Shown here: positions 5,746 through 9,075 of the stretch, piece by piece
Layout: each line of letters starts with the position of its first letter
Numbering within the stretch: the stretch's first letter is position 1
NCBI GenBank assembly: GCA_007119835.1
Contig: SKOX01000140.1
Coordinates: forward strand, 1 to 9,075
Direction: 5' to 3'
DNA from: Paracoccaceae bacterium
Lineage (GTDB): Bacteria > Pseudomonadota > Alphaproteobacteria > Rhodobacterales > Rhodobacteraceae
DNA: 9,075 nt
The notes under the pieces: model-generated
Told to the model about the DNA's origin: nothing
Seen by the model: only the letters and a program-made list of their open reading frames with translations
Databases searched by the model: none
Program-made: the position numbers and the translations under genes

Positions 5746-6759
5746 TCAGCCCTTGATCGACCGGCCCGCCAGGATGACCTTGAACGTCGCGTCCTCGGCG
5801 AGCGGCGTGACCTCGCGGAAGGCGCGGGCAAGCGGCGCCTCGTAGGGCAGCGAGCGGTTCGCGACCAGCATCAGACGCCCCGCCGGCCGCAGCACCCGCG
5901 CAGCCGCCGCGACGAAGGCCGCGCCAAGCGCGGGCTCTGCCTCGCGGCTGCGGTGGAACGGCGGGTTGGTGATCACCCAGTCGCAGACCGGTTCGGCGCC
6001 GAGCCGCGTCACGTCGCTCCAGTGAAACCGCGCGCGGGCATCGGGGACGTTCCGGCGGGCGGCCTCGAGGGCGCGGGCGTCGGACTCGTGAAGGTCGAGG
6101 CTCTCCACCGCCGGGTTGAGGGCAAGCGCCTGGGCGGCAAGCCAGCCCCAGCCGGCGCCGAGCTCCGCCACCCGCCCCGTCAGCCGGCCTTCGAGATGCG
6201 CGGCGAGGCGCTGGGATCCGGGATCGGCGTGGGCGTGGCTGAACATCCCCGGCGCGCTCAGGAAGCCGTCGGCGTTCGGTTGGAGCGCGGCCGCCGCCTC
6301 CCACTCCCGCGCGGCGTCGGGAAGCTGCGCCGGGCGACGGAGGCGCAGGACGCGGCCATGGGCCTTCGACATCGAGCCCTCGAGCGGCAGGACGCGGCCG
6401 AGCTGGCGCATGATGGCGTCGATGCCGTCGGTCTTAGCACCGGTGACGACGACGGGCGCCTCCTCGGGCACGATGGCGAGGGCGCGGGCGACCATGCCGA
6501 GGGTCTCCGCCCGGTTCCGCGTCGCCACCACGATCGCCGCCTCGGCGCGGTCGGGGTCGTCGGGCGCGACGGCGAGGCCCTGGGCGGCGAGCAGGTCGTG
6601 GATCAGCCGGTCGGACTGCTGGCAGACGAAGCGCTCCCGACCCAGAAGGCCGTAGAGCGTCGTCTCGATCGCGCCGAGGACGGCGATGCGGCCCGTATCG
6701 GGCAGGCCGAGCGCGTCGGCGCGGTGGGCGAGCGCGAGGCGATCGTCGCGCCGGGTCAC
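5746..6759 (-). CDS. rsmC: RsmC-like class I SAM-dependent rRNA methyltransferase
   Basis: Probably methylates guanine N2 of 16S rRNA (G1207 in E. coli) on the 30S subunit. The product has 337 residues, as expected for the two-domain RsmC/RlmG group. Residues 1-160 form a degenerate N-terminal methyltransferase-like domain. The linker FLSAPGMFSHAHADPGSQRLA (166-186) matches the family block before motif I. The catalytic domain has motif I ELGAGWGWLA (199-208), acidic DLHESD (222-227) and the substrate motif NPPFHR (265-270) typical of N2-guanine methyltransferases. The start is GTG at 6759, with no in-frame start before the clpS stop and no well-spaced Shine-Dalgarno. A 6-codon ATG ORF (6776-6756) overlaps it as GTGA. 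Lies 28 bases behind clpS and is probably co-transcribed. RlmG is the alternative. Confidence 0.85.
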   Translation of the reverse strand: MTRRDDRLALAHRADALGLPDTGRIAVLGAIETTLYGLLGRERFVCQQSDRLIHDLLAAQGLAVAPDDPDRAEAAIVVATRNRAETLGMVARALAIVPEEAPVVVTGAKTDGIDAIMRQLGRVLPLEGSMSKAHGRVLRLRRPAQLPDAAREWEAAAALQPNADGFLSAPGMFSHAHADPGSQRLAAHLEGRLTGRVAELGAGWGWLAAQALALNPAVESLDLHESDARALEAARRNVPDARARFHWSDVTRLGAEPVCDWVITNPPFHRSREAEPALGAAFVAAAARVLRPAGRLMLVANRSLPYEAPLARAFREVTPLAEDATFKVILAGRSIKG

Positions 6760-6771
6760 GCGGGCCGCCGG

Positions 6772-6798
6772 CTCATTCCTTCTACCCTCATTCCTTCT
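6772..6798 (-). repeat. 12-bp tandem direct repeat across the clpS stop
   Basis: The coding-strand unit AGAAGGAATGAG occurs twice, perfectly, with a 15-base period (6798-6787 and 6783-6772). The first copy contains the last clpS codons and its TGA. The second lies in the clpS-rsmC gap and supplies both a purine-rich AGAAGGA and the ATG of the 6-codon mini-ORF that overlaps the rsmC start. It looks like a small tandem duplication. Confidence 0.7.
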
Positions 6799-7111
6799 CC
6801 ATCGTGCACTGGAGCGGATGCTGATGCCGGCGCGCGTAGTCCATCACCTGGGTGACCTTGGTCTCGGCGATCTCGAAGGAGAAGACGCCGACCACCGCGA
6901 GGCCCTTGCGATGGACCGTGAGCATGAGCTCGACCGCATGCTGGTGCGAGATGCCGAAGAAGCGTTCGAGGACGTGCACCACGAACTCCATCGGCGTGTA
7001 GTCGTCGTTCAGCAGCAGCACCTTGTAGAGGGGCGGCCGCTGGGTTCGGGTCTTGGGCTCCGTCAGGAGGCCAGAGTCGGAGCCGGGGCTCTTGCGATCG
7101 GTTCCTGGCAT
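6788..7111 (-). CDS. clpS: ATP-dependent Clp protease adaptor ClpS
   Basis: Adaptor that binds N-degron substrates with bulky N-terminal residues and delivers them to ClpAP in the cytosol. The product has 107 residues from ATG at 7111. An unstructured N-terminal extension (1-27) precedes the core [26 protein letters not shown]. The substrate pocket residues are present: N35, D36, M41 and H67 (TVHRKG). The C-terminal part ([26 protein letters not shown]) is also typical. An open frame continues upstream to 8113 but is not ClpS-like and crosses the phasin gene and its terminator. The Shine-Dalgarno is weak (GAAG). clpA is not adjacent here; rsmC follows 28 bases downstream. Confidence 0.95.
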   Translation of the reverse strand: MPGTDRKSPGSDSGLLTEPKTRTQRPPLYKVLLLNDDYTPMEFVVHVLERFFGISHQHAVELMLTVHRKGLAVVGVFSFEIAETKVTQVMDYARRHQHPLQCTMEKE

Positions 7112-7159
7112 CGTGACTTCGGTGACTCGCGCGCGTGGAGGGTGAACGGGGTGCCGCGA

Positions 7160-7188
7160 AATATATGGAAACGGCGGAAATAGAAAAG
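7160..7188 (-). promoter_or_regulatory. Possible clpS promoter
   Basis: The only AT-rich patch in the 224-base stretch between clpS and the phasin terminator lies here. TATATT (7165-7160) makes a fair -10; CTTTTC (7188-7183), 17 bases upstream, is a poor -35. The predicted leader would be about 40 bases. The rest of the gap (7190-7335) is GC-rich with short palindromes such as GGGCG/CGCCC and no gene that I can support. Confidence 0.25.
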
Positions 7189-7335
7189 GGGGACCGAGCC
7201 CGAGCCGCTCACGATGCGGCCATATCTCCGGCGCCGCCCGCGTCCGGTGCGCCGGCCCTGGGCGCGGCGCCCGACCGATTCGCCAGCGAGCCCCGGACCG
7301 CGGGGACACGATGCCTGTGAAAAACCGCCTGCGCG

Positions 7336-7371
7336 AAAAAAAACGGCTGGTCCGGCGGGACCAACCGTTTT
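7336..7371 (-). terminator. Intrinsic terminator of the phasin gene
   Basis: On the minus strand AACGGTTGGTCC pairs with GGACCAGCCGTT (12 bp, one G-U) around loop CGCC, extended by A-U pairs, and is followed by a run of eight T (7343-7336). This is a textbook Rho-independent terminator placed 64 bases after the phasin stop. It should isolate the strongly expressed phasin gene from clpS. Confidence 0.93.
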
Positions 7372-7393
7372 CGACGACATGCGCCGTTCGGAT

Positions 7394-7414
7394 AGGCCGG
7401 CCCGTGACCGGCCT
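7394..7414 (-). repeat. Second hairpin in the phasin 3' UTR
   Basis: Perfect 7-bp stem AGGCCGG (7394-7400) and CCGGCCT (7408-7414) with a 7-base loop, lying between the phasin TAA and the terminator. It has no T-run of its own, so it more likely stabilises the 3' end or pauses polymerase than terminates transcription. Confidence 0.5.
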
Positions 7415-7434
7415 TCCGTGCCTGCTCGACAGGC

Positions 7435-7920
7435 TTAGAGCGCGAAGCCCTTCATGGCGTTCGAGGCCGCGGACATCCGCTGGCCGAGCGGCGCAGTGAT
7501 GTCCTTCGCGGCGGCGGCCATGATCTCGTTCATCTTGGTGGCCTGGTGCAGCCAGCCCTCGAAGGCGCTCTGCGCGAAGGCGGTCTGCTTCTCGAAGAGC
7601 TCGGTCATGGTCTTCGCGGAGGCGAAGTCCTGAGCGGCAGTCACGGTGTCCTCGAAGGACTTCTTCGAAAAGGCCGAGATCTCGGAGCCGATGCCCTCGA
7701 ACGCCTTCGCGGCAATCTCGGACGACTTCACGACGGCCTCGACGTTGTCCTGCTGGAACGAGGCGACGCCCTCGAAGCCCTTCGAGAACTTCTCGAGGTT
7801 CTCGGTCATGTTCTTCTGGGTGTCGGTCACGAAGCTGCCGAGCTTGGCGGTCATGTCCTTCGTGATGTCTGCGCCCTGTTCGACGTTCTCGGTGGCGGCG
7901 CGGGTGGTCTTGGTCGTCAT
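7435..7920 (-). CDS. phaP: Phasin (polyhydroxyalkanoate granule-associated protein)
   Basis: Small amphipathic protein expected to coat PHA granules in the cytoplasm and control their size and number. The product has 161 residues, almost entirely predicted helix, with no Cys or Pro until P144 and many Phe spaced in Ala/Lys/Glu/Thr-rich heptads ([23 protein letters not shown] at 29-51, [22 protein letters not shown] at 83-104, [20 protein letters not shown]). This is the phasin_2-type pattern. The ATG at 7920 has AAGGA eight bases upstream, and the gene has its own promoter and strong terminator, fitting high monocistronic expression. Two CTGC-N3-GCAG-like sites in the promoter support regulation by PhaR. 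PHA synthase is not in the window, so the granule role is inferred from family and operator. Confidence 0.9.
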   Translation of the reverse strand: MTTKTTRAATENVEQGADITKDMTAKLGSFVTDTQKNMTENLEKFSKGFEGVASFQQDNVEAVVKSSEIAAKAFEGIGSEISAFSKKSFEDTVTAAQDFASAKTMTELFEKQTAFAQSAFEGWLHQATKMNEIMAAAAKDITAPLGQRMSAASNAMKGFAL

Positions 7921-7978
7921 GGGGAGGTCCTTCCTCTACGTAAACCGTGTTTTGCGTGTCACTTGTCGTGATGGCACC

Positions 7979-8007
7979 GAGATAGCGACTTTGCTGCACT
8001 GCGTCAA
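7979..8007 (-). promoter_or_regulatory. Phasin gene promoter
   Basis: Minus-strand -35 TTGACG (8007-8002; 5 of 6 consensus), exactly 17 bases, then -10 TATCTC (7984-7979). The start would be near 7971, giving a leader of about 50 bases with the AAGGA ribosome-binding site. The degenerate PhaR-like site lies between the two hexamers. Confidence 0.6.
7994..8004. promoter_or_regulatory. Degenerate PhaR-like operator in the phasin promoter spacer
   Basis: CTGC-ACT-GCGT matches CTGC-N3-GCAG except for the last two bases. The 11-mer TGCTGCACTGC (7992-8002) repeats the perfect site at 10 of 11 positions, 22 bases away (two helical turns). It overlaps the -35 edge, so binding here would block polymerase. 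Confidence 0.45.
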
Positions 8008-8015
8008 GGCCCATG

Positions 8016-8026
8016 CTGCGCTGCAG
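8016..8026. promoter_or_regulatory. Perfect PhaR-type operator (CTGC-N3-GCAG)
   Basis: CTGC-GCT-GCAG, extended to the perfect inverted repeat TGCTGC-N3-GCAGCA (8014-8028), lies just upstream of the phasin -35. PhaR repressors of Paracoccus and Rhodobacter are known to recognise CTGC-N3-GCAG before phaP. A second small palindrome, GCAAA-A-TTTGC (8026-8036), abuts it. Confidence 0.7.
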
Positions 8027-8093
8027 CAAAATTTGCCGTGGCGGGGCTGTCGCCTCAAGGACACGGAGCCGAGGCGCCTGCTGTCGAACGTGT

Positions 8094-8121
8094 TTGCAGC
8101 CACCTCTTCGCATGGTAGGTT
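8094..8121 (+). promoter_or_regulatory. Possible promoter of the S11 carboxypeptidase gene
   Basis: TTGCAG (8094-8099), 16-base spacer, TAGGTT (8116-8121), both partial matches. The predicted leader would be about 73 bases. It is the best candidate I can find in the gap; the -10 is weak. Confidence 0.3.
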
Positions 8122-8135
8122 AAGCGAAAATAAAC
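8120..8135 (+). promoter_or_regulatory. CtrA-like box upstream of the S11 carboxypeptidase gene
   Basis: TTAA-GCGAAAA-TAAAC matches the alphaproteobacterial CtrA consensus TTAA-N7-TTAAC with one mismatch, in one of the few AT-rich patches here. It would overlap the predicted -10 and start site, a position where CtrA usually represses. Confidence 0.3.
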
Positions 8136-8200
8136 GCACGGCGGGTTACCGTCGCAAATCGAACGAGGCACGCGCGCGAACGGCGCGCCCGGAGGCAGTG

Positions 8201-9075
8201 ATGACCCACACGTTTGCGCGCGGGGTGATTCTCGCAGTCGTGCTCGCTTTTTCGGCGAGCCTCGCTCAGGCCCAGCAGTATGCGGCCGTGGTTATGGACG
8301 CCCGGACGGGGCAGGTGATCCACGCCCGGAACGCCGACACCAAGCTGCATCCGGCCTCGCTCACCAAGATGATGACCCTCTACGTCGTCTTCGACGAGAT
8401 CCGCCGCGGCCGGCTCAGCCTCGACCAGAAGGTGACGATCTCGCGCAAGGCCGCGGCCGAGCCGCCGTCGAAGCTCGGGCTCCGGCCGGGCCAGCAGATC
8501 GAGCTGCGCTACCTGATCCGGGCCGCGGCGGTGCGCTCGGCCAACGATGCCGCCACCGCGATCGGCGAGGCGGTGGCGGGCTCCGAGGAGGCCTTCGCCC
8601 AGCGGATGAACGCCTATGCCCGCGCCATGGGCATGACCAACACGAACTTCCGCAACGCCCACGGCCTGACCCAGTCGGGGCACCTCTCCACCGCCCGGGA
8701 CATGGCGATCCTCGGCCGGCGGCTGACCTACGACTTTCCCCAGTACTACAACCTCTACAGCCGCCGCTCGACCTCGGCGGGGATCGCGACGGTGCAGAAC
8801 ACCAACCGGCGGCTCCTCGATGCCTACCAGGGCGCCGACGGCATAAAGACCGGCTACACGCGCGCGGCGGGCTTCAACCTCGTCTCCTCGGCCCAGCGCG
8901 GCGATCGCCGGGTGATCGTGTCGCTGTTCGGCGGCCAGAGCTCGGCCTCGCGCAACGCCGAGGTGGCGCGGCTGATGGATCTCGGCTTCGCGCAGATGCC
9001 GGCGCGCGCGCAGGTGGCCGCGCTGCCGCCGCTCAGGCTTGCGGCCGCACCGGCGGCGGGCGGGACGGCCTCGAC
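8201..9075 (+). CDS. D-alanyl-D-alanine carboxypeptidase, S11 family (3' end outside window)
   Basis: Periplasmic penicillin-binding protein of the DacA/DacC type that removes the terminal D-Ala from peptidoglycan stem peptides. 291 codons are present. A signal peptide (residues 1-24, hydrophobic GVILAVVLAFSASLA, predicted cleavage AQA/QQ) precedes the catalytic domain. All three active-site motifs are seen: SLTK at 53-56 with nucleophile S53, SAN at 113-115, and KTG at 216-218 in DGIKTGYT. NAHGL (152-156) is also conserved. The Ala/Pro-rich end (from about 268) looks like a linker to a C-terminal domain beyond the window, perhaps SPOR, which I cannot see. The ATG at 8201 has GGAGG five bases upstream. 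Divergent from the phasin gene across 280 bases. Confidence 0.93.
   Translation, partial: MTHTFARGVILAVVLAFSASLAQAQQYAAVVMDARTGQVIHARNADTKLHPASLTKMMTLYVVFDEIRRGRLSLDQKVTISRKAAAEPPSKLGLRPGQQIELRYLIRAAAVRSANDAATAIGEAVAGSEEAFAQRMNAYARAMGMTNTNFRNAHGLTQSGHLSTARDMAILGRRLTYDFPQYYNLYSRRSTSAGIATVQNTNRRLLDAYQGADGIKTGYTRAAGFNLVSSAQRGDRRVIVSLFGGQSSASRNAEVARLMDLGFAQMPARAQVAALPPLRLAAAPAAGGTAS

Noticed and set aside
6788..8113. clpS extended upstream to a 441-residue protein
   Set aside because: The extra residues cross the phasin gene in another frame and its strong terminator, and are Arg-rich shadow sequence; the 107-residue form matches ClpS exactly.
8120..8683. 187-codon minus-strand frame opposite the S11 carboxypeptidase
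   Set aside because: The plus-strand gene has a signal peptide and all three penicillin-binding motifs; the opposite frame is a shadow.
1..9075. Undescribed defence, mobile or CRISPR system
   Set aside because: No spaced repeats, transposase, integrase, nuclease, toxin-antitoxin pair or tRNA-associated boundary was seen. Base composition and codon use look even across the window, and all sizeable genes belong to known core families.

Overview
The window is high-GC DNA (roughly 70 % by eye) with strong third-position G/C bias, and it looks like ordinary chromosomal core genome of an alphaproteobacterium, most likely Rhodobacterales/Rhodobacteraceae. The evidence is the gene set: long Ctc-type L25, Pth with an Ala/Pro/Glu-rich tail, gpsA followed by YciI and EVE genes, a phasin behind a PhaR-type operator, stand-alone clpS next to an RsmC-like methyltransferase, and an S11 carboxypeptidase. 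I see no tRNA, rRNA, CRISPR array, IS element, phage gene or recognisable defence system.

Layout. Positions 1-3861 hold a leftward (minus-strand) block, in transcription order gpsA (with a possible 23-codon leader ORF), a YciI-family gene, an EVE-domain gene, rplY, pth and a DUF2332 gene cut by the window edge. The first three are joined by 4-base ATGA overlaps; pth and DUF2332 share one base. A 119-base gap precedes rplY and an 86-base gap with two hairpins separates rplY from pth, so there may be two or three transcription units. Positions 3862-4053 form a divergent promoter region with -35 boxes on the two arms of an inverted repeat. A HIT-family hydrolase gene reads rightward (4054-4434) and converges on dapE (4478-5626, minus) across a short hairpin. 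Behind dapE lie an rsmC-like gene (5746-6759) and clpS (6788-7111), both minus. A phasin gene (7435-7920, minus) follows with a textbook intrinsic terminator. It has a promoter carrying one perfect and one degenerate CTGC-N3-GCAG site. A D-alanyl-D-alanine carboxypeptidase-type gene runs rightward off the end (8201-9075).

How the genes work together. The left block pairs phospholipid precursor synthesis (GpsA) with ribosome function (L25, Pth) and small accessory proteins (YciI, EVE, DUF2332). The middle supplies lysine/meso-DAP (DapE), 16S rRNA modification (RsmC-like) and N-degron delivery to ClpAP (ClpS). The right end concerns polyhydroxyalkanoate granules (phasin) and peptidoglycan trimming.

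The points most worth a second look are regulatory. Two non-ATG-start genes (gpsA TTG, rsmC GTG) lack a good Shine-Dalgarno, and each start is overlapped by 4 bases (NTGA) by the stop of a tiny upstream ORF. The other points are a hairpin spanning the rplY stop codon, a stem-loop before pth, a two-hairpin 3' UTR after the phasin gene, and the likely PhaR operator pair. I found no convincing evidence of a previously undescribed multi-gene system.
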